Assembly (NCBI GenBank): GCA_025175895.1
Contig: CM046000.1
Span: 94,658,753 to 94,722,752 of the forward strand
Direction: 5' to 3'
Length of the DNA: 64,000 nt
From: Wurfbainia villosa
Lineage: Eukaryota > Streptophyta > Magnoliopsida > Zingiberales > Zingiberaceae
The notes beneath the pieces are model-generated. The model had not been told where the DNA came from. It saw nothing but the letters and a program-made list of their open reading frames with translations, and did not search any database. Shown one piece after another: positions 10,878-21,384 of the stretch; positions within the stretch are counted from its first letter, which is position 1, and each line of letters begins with the position of its first letter. A program made the position numbers and the translations under genes.

Positions 10878-12096
10878 TGTAGGGGATCGGTACGGCCGGC
10901 TAGAGGGGGGTGAATAGCCCTCTTCCAATGGATGTTGGAATTCTCGCGTTCGTTTGCTCGTCTACACAATCGTTAGCGCAAGCGGAAGCAATAAACTAAG
11001 ACAAGCAAATAGAAATAAAACAAAGACAATACAAACGCTAACAAGAAGATGTAACGTGGTTCACGGCTACACCGCTAATCCACGATCCCGATTCGTCCGA
11101 GGTGAATCACTCCTCCAAAGCCAATCACTATTGGTCTCTCCTTTGCACCAAGCTAGGTGGAGGTAACCTTTACAAATCAAGCACACTCCCTCTTTTACAA
11201 TAGATGTGAAAGAAAGCTAAAAGAAGGAGTTTGAATCTTGTGGAGCACTTGGATGGTCATTTAGAACTTGAGCATTAACCTCCCAAAGCTCCACACCTTC
11301 TCTTTTTATAGAGAAGGCTGATTTCTTCCCGTTAGCCGCCATCGATCACGCCCTTAGCGATCAATCACTACAACGGCCACCTAACACATCGGATCCCGAC
11401 CGTTGTAGTCCAACGGAACTCTTGGCAGTCGACTGATGGACCTCAGCAGTCGACTGTTGCCTCCATAGTCGATCGCCCCGGCGAACGAATGGTAATGGCC
11501 AAAACCCTATTGAACCGATCGCGCCTTGATGGTCGATCGGTGTCTTCCCGATCGCCCGTATCGATCGATCACGCTACAATCCGATCGTCGTATACGGTCC
11601 GAACTCACTCGACTGAAGCGAATGATCGCCATGACATGGCAGTCGACTGGTGTCGGGAAAACCCATCCGACACTTGGCCAAATGGCCAAGTTTCACCTAA
11701 GAGCTACCCCTCCTCGGGTTACAATCGCTCACTCTCATCTCTCGGAGTCCCTCGCCTTCGAAGTTCTCTTCGTTCTCGGCCACGTCCCTCGGCAGCATCA
11801 GGCGCACGGCTCTGTAATGCTCCTTCGCGTCTCTTGCCTCGAAGTCTACTTCCTCCGGCTTCACTCCAAGCTTCTCGTCCGGCGGTCCCTCAGATGCTCC
11901 AAGCGCACGGCTTCCGCAAAGCTATCCTTCACCGACTCAAGGCACGAGTCATGAGATGTGAAACTCGCCACGGCTCCATGTGCGAATTACTAAGTTCTGC
12001 ACTACTTCAACGCACATATCAAATCAACATATCAAACTAACTTAAACCCTTTGACACACCATCAAAACCATATTACGGCAAGAGATTGTCCTAACA
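10878..12096 (-). repeat. LTR C (outer 5' LTR) of the tandem element
   Basis: 1219 bp. The TATA box is at 11303-11310 (minus). Upstream it is a mosaic: near 11340-11370 the palindromes are replaced by GATC-rich bases, then exact CAGTCGACTG copies appear at 11426-11435, 11447-11456 and 11640-11649, separated by another GATCG-rich stretch (11470-11600). The high end reads GTCCTAACA, followed by the target duplication ATAAT. Confidence 0.87.
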
Positions 12097-12101
12097 ATAA
12101 T
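12097..12101. repeat. Right target-site duplication ATAAT
   Basis: Exact match to 2352-2356. Beyond it the Sirevirus polyprotein resumes. Confidence 0.85.
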
Positions 12102-13418
12102 GGTGTTTTCACTTGGTCTAGGAACTAACTCCCACACTTGACTCCTTTCAAATTGAGCCAATTCATCTTGCATTGCTAAGATCCAATCTGGATCAAGTAA
12201 TGCATCTTTAATTATTTTAGTCTCAATTTGAGAAATTAGAGCTATATGACTAGTGGGATCCCTATGGAATGACCTAGTCCTAACTCCTTGAGATAATTTA
12301 CCCACAATTTGACCTAAGGGGTGACTTTGATGAACTCTTATGGTTCTAGGAGGTGTATTAATTTGATTTTGATCATGATCAACCTCAATCCTATGCTCAT
12401 CATCAGAATCATTCCTTACTCCCCCTTGATCCAATCCTCCCCCTTGATCATTACCCCCTAAGGTTAAATCTTGCAATTGTTGGGTAATTTCTTGATTTTC
12501 ATTATTAATATCATCGTCAATAGGGGATTTCCTAGGGTAAGTATTGGAAGCTTCATCAAATTGGACATTTGAAGATTCTTCAATCTTTTGAGTCCTTTTA
12601 TTGTACACTCTATACCCTACACTAGTGGATGAGTATCCAACTAGGATTCCCTCATCCGCTTTGGACTCAAACTTACCTAGGTTGTCTTTGGTATTTAAAA
12701 TATAAACTTTACATCCAAAGACCTTAAAATAATGAATTGTTGGAATTGTACCGTTCCACAATTCAAATGAAGTTTTTCCTAAAAACTTATGAATCAATAC
12801 CCTATTTTGGATATAGCAAGCGGTATTAACCGCTTCCGCCCACAAGTAGCTAGGTAAGGAGTATGCATTAAGCATTGTCCTAGCCGCTTCTTGTAGAACA
12901 CGATTTTTCCTTTCTACAACCCCATTTTGTTGAGGTGTTCTAGGACAAGAAAATTCATGCTTGTACCCTTGTTCTAAGCAAAAAGTTGAAAAGTTAGAAT
13001 TCTCAAACTCTCCACCATGATCACTACGGATCTGGTTGATTTTGAGTTTTCTTTCATTTTCTACTCTTTTGCTAAATCCTATGATTATTCCTAGGGTTTC
13101 ATCTTTATTTTTCAAGAAAAATACCCAAGTAAACATAGAAAAATCATCTACTATTACCAAGCAATATTTACTGCCAATCATAGAGGGGGTACTATGGCAA
13201 TCAAATAAATCCATATGTAATAATTCTAATGGTAAAGCAGTACTAAGTAAATTTTTACCTTTGTGTGATGTTTTTGATTGCTTCCCTTCTTGGCATGCAT
13301 CACACATTTTGTCCTTGAGAAATTTGACTTTAGGCAATCCTTTGACTAGCTTCAATTTCGCTATTTTGGCTATATTCTTCATATTTATGTATCCTAGCCT
13401 CCTATGCCAAAGCCAACT
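12102..13418 (-). pseudogene. pol: Sirevirus integrase and start of RT linker
   Basis: Copia integrase in the frame that continues from protease. The zinc-binding region has its CxxC (CDAC) near 13290, but one of the two expected His residues just upstream reads Tyr. The catalytic D, D and E are all visible, in the contexts HMDLFD, RSDHGGEF and GVVERKN, followed by the FGCKVY region and an acidic linker to the start of RT (QVWELVPRP). A stop lies at 13419-13421, between protease and integrase, where relatives continue. The gene breaks at the ATAAT duplication and continues at 2356. Integrase would insert element cDNA into chromosomes; this copy cannot be made whole. Confidence 0.83.
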
Positions 13419-13820
13419 TTATTCCTCTTTTGCAATAAGACACTTAGTGGAAGCATTAGTAGCATGGGATAAATCAACATAATAAATATTTGATTTCCTA
13501 AAACCTACTAACATGCAATCATTTATAGTTTTGTGTCTTATAAAACATTTTGATGAATCAAATTTAACATCAAAGTTTGCATCACATAGTTGGCTTATGC
13601 TAAGTAAATTAAATTTCATATTTTTAACTAATAGCACTTTATGAATGGCAAGATTGGGGGATACCTCAATTGTGCCCTTTCCTAGAATCTTAAGTTTGCC
13701 GCTATTACCAAATGAGACTTTTCCTTTGCTAGTGTGGTTGATAGTGGAGAATTTTCTCTCATCCCCGGTCATATGCTTTGAGCACCCACTATCAACTATC
13801 CACAAGCTTGGTTCTTCTAC
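13419..13820 (-). pseudogene. pol: Sirevirus aspartic protease
   Basis: Short retroviral-type aspartic protease with the active-site triplet DSG in the context WIVDSGCSKHMTG near the N-terminus, and the conserved LLSISQL segment. It should cleave the Gag-Pol polyprotein in the particle. An in-frame TAG (13821-13823) separates it from gag and a TAA (13419-13421) from integrase. The first codon could derive from CAG by C-to-T change. Confidence 0.8.
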
Positions 13821-15455
13821 CTATATCACATGAAAAACATAATCCTTAGGTACCCAAATCTTAGGACCACTAGCATCAATTATAAATTTCTTAGGTACCC
13901 ATGTCTTTCTCCCCTTGCTTTTAATTGTTGATTTTCTACTCAAAAGAGATGTAAATGCTACCTCTTTTTCTTTAGGCCTATATCCTAATCCGACCTTGTT
14001 GTAGATAGCCCTTTGATCCTTAATGATCATGTCTAGGTATTTTGACCCATTGGTGAATTTTTCTAAGCATGCTCTTAATTTACCTATTTCTTTTCTTAAC
14101 TCATCATTTTCATCCCTAAGGGTACATTCATCATTATCACTAGATGGTTTACCACATTATGAATCTACACTCTTAAATGATTTGATCTCTAATTTTAGAT
14201 CCTTAATCCTAGTTTTCGATCTATTTAAAGAATTTTGTAAGCATGCAATAGTCTTATAAAGTAAATCTACTTTGGGTGAGTTGTTTACCTCATCATCATC
14301 ACTTGATGATGATTCATCGCTTGAAGAGGAAGAAGACTCCTCGCTTGAGCTCCCGGTTTCTTCCAATGCCATGAGGGCTAAATTTCGGGTTGCATGGCAA
14401 ACTTCTTCATCGTCGGAAGACTCCTCCATGCTTAGAGTATCCCATGTTTGTGCTACCATCGCCTCCTTCTTCTTCTTTTCCTTCTTTTTCTTTTCCTTCT
14501 CCTCCTTCTTCTTTAGTTCCGGGCAATTTGGCTTTATATGCCTTTTCTTGTTGCAACCAAAACAAGTCACGTTAGAGGTAGAATTTGAATTGTTTGAAGA
14601 TTTACCTCTTGAGAATTGGAACATCCTCTTCACATCTTTCTTGGTGAGCCTCCTTGACTTCCCACCAAACTTCTTGATGTAATGTGCCACCTCGCTTGCC
14701 GATAACTCATCTTCACTACTTGATGAGTCTTCCTCGGATTCGGATGAGGAGGACACTTCCTTCTTCTCCTTCTTCTTCTTCTCCTTTTTTCCTACAAAAA
14801 GAGCTATACCTTTCTCATTGGATGAAGTGTTAGCTTGTTCATGTAGTTGAAATTCACAAAATAGCTCATCTAACTTAACTAATGAAAGATCCCTAGAGAC
14901 CTTATAGGCATCTACCATTGAAGCCCATAAGGTGATCCTAGGGAAAGCTTGTAACACATACCTTACAAGGTCTCGGTTATCGACCTTTTCACCTATAACG
15001 TGTAGTCCGTTGACTACTTCCTTGAAACGCCCGTGCATTTGGCTCACGGTCTCGTTTGTCTTCATGGTGAAGCTTTGGAGTTGGCCAATCAAAAGATCTC
15101 TCTTGGCCCTTCTTGTTTCTTTGGATCCTTCGTTGAGTTCGATGAGCTTCTCCCAAAGCTCTTTTGCGGAGTTGAAGGGCCCGACTTTAGAGAGTTGCTC
15201 CTTGGATAGACCACATTGAAGTGTGGTCGTTGCTTTTGCATTTGCTTGTCCTTTCTTGGCCATCTCTCTTGTCCAATCTTTTGTTGGTAATGGTGCTCCA
15301 AATTCGTCGACCGGCTTCTCGAAACCATCTACAACACTAAACCAATTCTCAATATCATTCATTAAGTAATACTCCATCCTACCTTTCCAATATCCGAAGT
15401 CGTTGCCGTCGAAGAACAGAGGCCTCATCGTGCTATACCCCTCTTGAAAAGCCAT
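13821..15455 (-). pseudogene. gag: Sirevirus gag with in-frame stop
   Basis: Gag starts at the first ATG past the PBS (15455). Residues 1-205 are the copia Gag core (FGYWKGRMEYYL, AFPRITLWASMVDAYK). Then come a Lys-rich stretch, an acidic Ser-rich stretch, a CCHC zinc knuckle at C298, C301, H306, C311, and a second Lys/Glu-rich stretch. A TAA at 14157-14159 interrupts the coiled region; the same frame continues to the C-terminal block with two WVPK motifs before protease. It is the autonomous counterpart of the gag-only proteins in this window: same domain order and same C-terminal WVPK pair, but followed by protease. Confidence 0.83.
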
Positions 15456-15496
15456 CTTTGCTCCGATTGATTGCTAGATCTTCCGATGCGATCCGG

Positions 15497-15508
15497 GCTC
15501 TGATACCA
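15497..15508 (-). other. Primer-binding site of the Sirevirus
   Basis: Minus-strand TGGTATCAGAGC two bases from the LTR at 15511; initiator-Met tRNA type. Confidence 0.88.
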
Positions 15509-15510
15509 CT

Positions 15511-16718
15511 TGTTGGTGATCGTTTGAAGCTAGAGGGGGGTGAATAGCATTTTTCGTTTCTACAAAAATGATTAGCAGAAGCAAAAACAAAGATAATATA
15601 AGTAGAAATGAAAACCAATGCTAACAAAGCCTTTACGTGGTTCGGAGATAACACTCCTACTCCACGGCGATCCTTAAGGTGGATCAATCCAAGCAATTCC
15701 ACTAAGAAACTCTCTTTTACAACAAGACCTCCTCTTCTTTACAAAGAATGAAGTTTTAGCTTAGAGATAGAGGAGGAAAGGATTTAAGATCACTTAGAGA
15801 GCTTGAAAATTCGTGGTGGCTTTGGGAAGAATCAGAGAATAAGCATTAACCCCAAAAACCTCCATCAGCCCTCTTTTTATAGAGAGAGGGCTGATTTTCC
15901 CGTTGGAGCACGATCAGTCAACTGATGTACAACATCGATCCGTGGCGTGGTTAATGGCTTCAATAGCCATTCGTGGGATTGAGTCATTTCGGCCCAATGA
16001 CACTTTCATCACCGAGTGATCCTTCATGATCGGTGATGAAGCGATCGATCGAGTGATCACACCAATGATCGAGTGAGACTTCATTCTGTGGTCTTTTTAC
16101 CTTGATCGATCGCCCGCTGTTTGCCGATCGATTTAATCATCGGGCCGACCGCCATCGCTAAGGCCCGATCGATCATCAGGGTTTCACCCTGAATCAGTCG
16201 AGCACCTGACCAGTCGACTGATACTCATCAAATATGACTATTTCATACTTGATTTCACCCCCTAGACCTAGACTTAACCTTCTAGCTCTTCCTTAAGCCT
16301 TGCGCCTTCAGGATCCCTCCGAGTCCGTGACTTGTTCATCCTTTGCGCTTTGCTTCCAAGAGATTCCTTCGGTTTTGTCATGTCTTGGGTTCTCCTTTGC
16401 CAAAGCGTGCTTGGACTTGACGCCGCCAAGTCTACATGCTTGGACTTACGCTGCCAAGACTTGCCTTTGGACTTCCTTTGCAAAAATTCATTTGGACTTA
16501 ATGCCGCCAAGACAACATGCTTGGTCTTATGCCGCCAAACCTTTACCTTGGACTTCTCTTGCCAAGATCATACTTCGACTTTGCTTTTACCAAATCTTCA
16601 TACTTGGATTTCCCTGTCACTTGAACACGTACACAATTAGATCACAATTTGTTGCCTAACTTAGATGATTATCCAAACATCAAAACATAAAAATGCTTGG
16701 GGCATTGTTGCACCAACA
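15511..16718 (-). repeat. 5' LTR of the Sirevirus
   Basis: 1208 bp, minus-strand ends TGTTGGTG...CACCAACA. It carries the shared block GCTAGAGGGGGGTGAATAGC near the PBS side and the second shared block (TTACGTGGTTC) at about 15632. The minus-strand TATA is at 15874-15881. The region upstream of it (15900-16220) is dense in GATCGATCG and has one exact CAGTCGACTG at 16211-16220 plus a variant near 15917. The segment 16330-16620 repeats a loose 40-50 bp unit (CTTGGACTT...GCCAAG), also present in the LTRs at 35850 and 40810. Confidence 0.85.
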
Positions 16719-17672
16719 TTGAGGAGCACTTAGGAATGAAGCATTAGCATCCCAAAGGCACTCACCCCTTCTCTTTATAGAGAGAAGAGATTTCTTCCTG
16801 TTGGGCATGCAGCAGTCGACTGTTGCATGCCATCAGTCGATTGCTACAATTCCAACGTCTTCTGACCACGCCATATCACTACCATTGTAATCCAATGGTA
16901 GCCTTGGTAGTCGACTGCTCATACCAGCAGTCGACTACTGCCCGCGTAGCCGACTGATCAATTGGATATGGGAGGTTCTCTGCCTGCGACCATCTTCAGC
17001 AGTCGCTTCCATTCCTTGGTCGTCGACTGATGGTGCATTAGTCGACTGTCATCCCTTGGAAATCGACTGATGGGCCAGAAACCCACCAGTCGAACACTAG
17101 TCGAGTGCCATAGACTCAGAGTAGTCGACTGCTATCTATAGTAGTTGACTGATGTTGAGTAAAACCTCAAACAAATACTTGTTTGAGCATCCGACGGTCT
17201 GGTAAACCTCAAACCTAAGTTTGATCATCCGACACTTGACTTAGCCATTCGGCCAAGTTAACCTATGAGCTACTGTTACAAGCGCTCAATCTCTCATCTC
17301 TCTTGGAGTCCCTCACCAAAGCTCTCTTCGTCCGGCCACGTCCCTCGGATGCACCAAGCGCACGACTTCCGTAATGTCATCCTTTTTGTCTTGCCCTGAA
17401 GCTTGCTTCCTTTGGCTTCACTCCAATGCTCCTCGTTCGGCGGTCCCTTGAATGCATCAAGGACACAACTTCCGTAATGCCATCCTTCACCGACTCAAGG
17501 ACCCGAGCCGTGAGATGGTGAACCCACCAATGCTATCATTAAGCTAACTCATGTGTGATTTAATAAGTCCTGCACAACTTAAACACACATATCAAATCAA
17601 CATAAACATCTTAACTTAAACCTTTTCCACACACATCAAAACCAAACCATACTTGGGTTGATTGCCCTAAGA
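16719..17672 (-). repeat. 3' LTR (partial) of the second gag-only element
   Basis: Matches 31735-32642. TATA (minus TATAAAG) is at 16773-16779. Upstream of it lie many CAGTCGACTG copies and close variants (16813, 16928 and several to 17150), whereas the partner LTR has scrambled sequence for part of that stretch. The terminal dinucleotide next to the PPT is mutated: the plus strand ends CCCTAAGA instead of CCCTAACA. Confidence 0.82.
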
Positions 17673-17688
17673 ATCTTCCCCTTTTTGA
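17673..17688 (-). other. Polypurine tract, second gag-only element
   Basis: The minus strand reads AAAAAGGGGAAGATT before the LTR, with one interruption of the G run compared with the site at 3591. More AGGGGGAG copies lie near 17777-17810. Confidence 0.7.
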
Positions 17689-18769
17689 TGTGTGGCAACC
17701 ATGTTTAAGTTAGGTAAAATATTAACCAAATACATAAAGAAGGAAAGGATGTAAAACAAATATGAGTATCATAACACTCCCCCTTAATACATGCAACTCC
17801 CCCTTAACACATACTATTTTCTCTCCTAGCATGATTAAATTAAACTCTCATATTTCTCTCCCTTTGATACCATCAAAAACATTAAACATATATCATATAA
17901 CATGATATCAAAGTTTAAAGGAAGAAAAGTACCAAAATCAGGTTAAAACCCACTTAAAACGGGTTACTGCGCTCGTGCACAGTACATCAGTCGACTATGT
18001 CAAAATGCCAGTCGACTGGTAATTGAAAATCTGCATTTTTTGATTTCCGAACCCAAGTTCAAAAATGCATTAAAAATTATAAAAAATTCAAAAAATCATG
18101 AAATTTGGGGAACACATTTCTTATGAGTCCCTTTATCAATGAAAAATGATTTTTCATGAAAATACATTCATTTTTCAAACATTTGGTAAAAACTTAAAAG
18201 TTGTAAAAACCTTCAATCATTTTATCAACTTTGAAATCTAGTTTTGCCTTAAGTTGTTTTGAAACATCAATTCACTCTTTGCAAAACATAAAATGGTTTT
18301 AAAAAATTAAAAATAACCAACTATGATCTATGGGCAATATGTCCATTGATTAAACATTTATTTTTCCGATAGTTGGTCTATGATTGCTATGTTATGATAC
18401 TTACAATGATTCATCAAAATGCCATAAGCATAAGTGAGTCATTTGTATCAACCTAACATCTCACCCATTGCTATGTTAACAATCAAGTTAGCCTTATGGT
18501 GACTTGTGAGATGTGATTAAGATATTTATACTTAACCATAAATTTCATGCAATTATATCAAAGTTAAGTATCATCCAAAACAACCAACATGATCATAAAA
18601 CAAGTATATCATATAACTACACATAATGATCATGCATCAAGTATAAAATCAAGTATCACTAATCATGATTTAAACATAATTACCCAAATCATCCACCATG
18701 CTCATAATAAGTTAACCACCTAATATTATATGAAATAAATCCACTCATGGTTGACTATCCTAGGTTTCT
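17689..18769 (-). other. Non-coding 3' region, second gag-only element
   Basis: AT-rich, colinear with 3604-4877 but well diverged. It has the palindrome pair at 17988-17997 (one mismatch) and 18009-18018 (exact), followed by the same block (AAAAATGCATTAAAAATTAT at 18061). No pol remnant seen. Confidence 0.65.
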
Positions 18770-20407
18770 CTAACCCTTGAGGATTGACTTGGGAACCCAA
18801 TATAAATTCTTTCCAATGGGGTTCACCAAGTACTCCTTTGGGATCAATTTCCTAGCTACTATTATTGTCTTTGATTGTCCTCTAGCAATTAAGCAATGGT
18901 AGGCCTTCTAATTTTTGATCCCTCATAACCTAGGCCCTTCTTGTTAAAACTAGCCCTTTGGCTCCCAATAATCATGTTTAGGGTGTCGGAGCCAATTGTG
19001 AATTTCTCTAGGACTTTAGTTAAATAATCTACCTTTACCTTTAATGTATTATTTTCTTCAATACATGCATCATTACTACTAGAAGAAATAGCATTATCAT
19101 GTGAGCATGAATTTTTCTTCTAGATCCTTAATTTCATTTTGCATGCATTTGTTTTTCTTTTTAGCCCTAAATAAGTCCTTAGTTAAACTAGAAATCATGG
19201 AAATAATCTTTTTGGGAGGGAGATTCGTTACCTCATTTACCCAATCCTCTTGTTCTGAATCTGATGAGGATGCTCCCCCTACACTTGAGCTCTCCTCCTC
19301 ACTTGTGTTTGCTTCTTCTCTTTTGGATGAGGTGGAGGCTATGTCATCAATCTCCATGAGTGCTAAGTGTGTGAAAATTTCTTCCTCCGATGAGGGCAAG
19401 TCATATCACGTAGCTTTTAAGTTCCAGGGCTTTGACTTCTTCTCCTTCTCCTTTGACTTCTTTTCTTCTTTCTTCTTCCCTTCTTTCTTCTTGCTTTCCT
19501 TTTTCTTCTCTTCCTTGCTCTTGTTCAACAAAGGACACTCATCCCTCATATGTCCTTCTCCTTGACAATTATAGCAAATAATCTTCCTCCTTCTCCTATC
19601 ATGAGATTTGTTAAACTTAAAATTTTTCAATGCACGCCTTACCTTCCTTACCATATAAGCTTCTTCATTGCTATTCATGGAGGAGGAAGATTCTTCATTG
19701 GATGAGGAGGGTGGAGTCTCCTTGTTCTTCTTTCCTTTGTCGGCTACAAGCACTACACCCCTTGATTACTTGATTGGATCTTCTACTATACATTCAAGCC
19801 TAGTTTCATGTAATTCCATGGTGGAGAAAAATTCTTCTAGAGTACTTACCTCTAGATTCTTTGAAATATAGAAGGAGTCCACCATGGAGCTCCATTTGGA
19901 TGACTGAGGGAATGCATCTATAGCCTTCATGATAATATCCCAGTTTGATAGCTTCTCACCTACACTTGATAACCCATTATTAATTTTTTTGAATCGAGAG
20001 TGTAGAGATAATACCTTCTCCCCGTTATCCAATTTTATGTTATTTAGTTGAGAGCGGAGGAGGTCCCTTCTTGCTAGCTTGGCTTTGGATGTGCCTTCAT
20101 GAAGCTCCACTAGCTTCTCCCACATTTCTTTGGCACTTGAGCACTCGCCAATCCTATTAATTTCTTGTTGAGGAAGCACATTATAGAGATGGTGCTCGGC
20201 TTTCGAGTTTGCAAGGTGCTCCTCTCTTTGCTTCTTTGACCATCTTGATTTCTCCAATGGCTCCCCTTCTTCATCCCTAGGCATATCGAAACCGTTTTTC
20301 ATAATAAGCATGATATCAAAATTGATTTCAAAGAATACCTCCATTCTCTTCTTCCACCAAGAGAAGTCACCTTAGAATTTGGGTGGATGAATGTTGGAGC
20401 AGGCCAT
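18770..20407 (-). pseudogene. gag: Decayed gag of the second gag-only element
   Basis: A clear relative of the gag at 4878-6593. It begins at the ATG at 20407 (MACSNIHPPKF), then a stop a few codons later where relatives have Glu; the Gag core follows (20344-19766), and another stop sits before the Ser-rich stretch. The CCHC knuckle (CYNCQGEGHMRDEC, about 19580) is intact. A third stop (19406) sits where relatives have Trp, and a frame change follows near 19097. The C-terminal WVPKSILKG block and its stop at 18770-18772 are still recognisable. It is the older, non-functional sister of the two open gag genes at 4878 and 9103. Confidence 0.8.
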
Positions 20408-20449
20408 TTCGTTGATTGTTGCGGCGGTGAGTTTGATAACAATCTCCTC

Positions 20450-20461
20450 GCTCTGATACCA
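20450..20461 (-). other. Primer-binding site, second gag-only element
   Basis: Minus-strand TGGTATCAGAGC two bases from the 5' LTR start at 20464. Confidence 0.85.
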
Positions 20462-20463
20462 CT

Positions 20464-20503
20464 TGTAGGAGGATCGTGGCCCAGCTAGAAGGTGGGTTGA
20501 ATA
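20464..20503 (-). repeat. Short PBS-side piece of the 5' LTR, second gag-only element
   Basis: Forty bases with a diverged form of the shared GCTAGAGG...GAATA block, ending in GAATA where the solo LTR inserted. The rest of this LTR is at 31411-32642. Confidence 0.78.
20499..20503. repeat. Left target-site duplication GAATA
   Basis: Repeated exactly at 31406-31410 on the other side of the solo LTR. Confidence 0.82.
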
Positions 20504-21384
20504 TGAGGTTGAAACCAAAGCTTCGCTTCGCACCTCGGTCGCTTGTGCATGGCGATCCTATCTACGTCCCCGGATTAAAAAATTAATCCTTGAGGAAGAC
20601 GGATTACCTAAGCAACCGATCCATCATTGTGTTATTTGATTAGAGTAGTCGCTTGAACAAACTTGTTATTCAAGCAACCTAACTCTTTCCCTCGATTAGC
20701 CGCAGAATAAATGATGTATGGATCGCCAGTTTTTGTGTTTATCTTCGGGGTCCAAGTAAATTAGCTACATACAATTATACAAAAGAACTAAATCAAAATA
20801 AACAAGATTATACCTCTTGTATACCTCTTGATCTTCTATTGTATATCCTTTCCTCCACTTGAACGTTGTGTGGGCAACGATCCTTAAAGGGTTGAAACCT
20901 CCTAGATCGCGTATCTTTCTTTTCTTGTTCGCTACGAAAAAAGGAAGATAATCAAATACTTCTTCTTCTCCTTTCTAAAATCGACCACCAAGCTCCAAGC
21001 TTGTTCCTTGTTGCTAACCAAAGAGAGGAAGAGGAATGTGGGCGCCGGCCAAAAGCTCCAAGGGAAGAAGCCCTAACTCTTGTCGTCGGCCAAGACTTGA
21101 GGGAAGAAGGTGCCGCCCTAGGAGAGGAGAAGGAGGAGTCGGCCAAGAACAAAGGAAAAGAATGAGAACCCTAATCCTCCTCTTGGTTGCCACCGACCCT
21201 AAGGGAGAAGCCAAAACAATGGATTCCGCCCAACCTCTCCAAACCCTAGCACCCAAAAACCCTAGATCGATTATCTCTCTTGCCGCCCAAGCCTTGTAAC
21301 CTATTTATAGATTTTGCCCAAACCTCCTTTTAATCTTGTCCGTCGGATCTAGGTTTCATGAGGGTTTTAATAGGCTACAATAGA

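Larger units (their letters stand above)
2357..12096 (-). mobile_element. Tandem gag-only Sirevirus derivative: LTR-internal-LTR-internal-LTR
   Basis: Three LTRs (2357-3590, 6656-7830, 10878-12096) alternate with two internal domains of about 3.05 kb (3591-6655 and 7831-10877), all in minus orientation. Each internal domain has its own PBS, one gag gene, a long AT-rich non-coding part and a PPT, with no protease, integrase or RT. ATAAT flanks the whole array and nothing flanks the middle LTR. The two internal domains are nearly identical by eye. Such dimers can arise by template switching during reverse transcription or by unequal recombination between two copies. It lies inside the RT gene of the Sirevirus 1-16718 and is therefore the younger insertion. 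Both gag genes are open, unlike nearly everything else in the window. Confidence 0.9.
1..16718 (-). mobile_element. Sirevirus-type Ty1/copia retrotransposon, 3' LTR off the left edge
   Basis: An autonomous-type copia element read on the minus strand. From high to low coordinate: 5' LTR (15511-16718), PBS (15497-15508), gag, protease, integrase, then RT and RNase H (953-2356), then a non-coding 3' region reaching the window edge. Between integrase and RT the element is split by the tandem gag-only element 2357-12096, flanked by the 5-bp duplication ATAAT. Polyprotein pieces on both sides stay in one frame but carry several in-frame stops, so this copy is dead. The bases after its LTR (TTGAG at 16719) continue a second LTR family whose undisturbed copy reads TTGGG at the same place, so it landed in an older LTR. 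Assignment to Sirevirus (SIRE/Maximus) rests on RT motifs and the gag type. Confidence 0.88.

Noticed and set aside
16274..16659. Frames of about 100 codons in the Sirevirus LTR (16300-16659)
   Set aside because: They cover a tandem-like TTGGACTT/GCCAAG region of the LTR where several frames are open; the same region in other LTRs codes differently.
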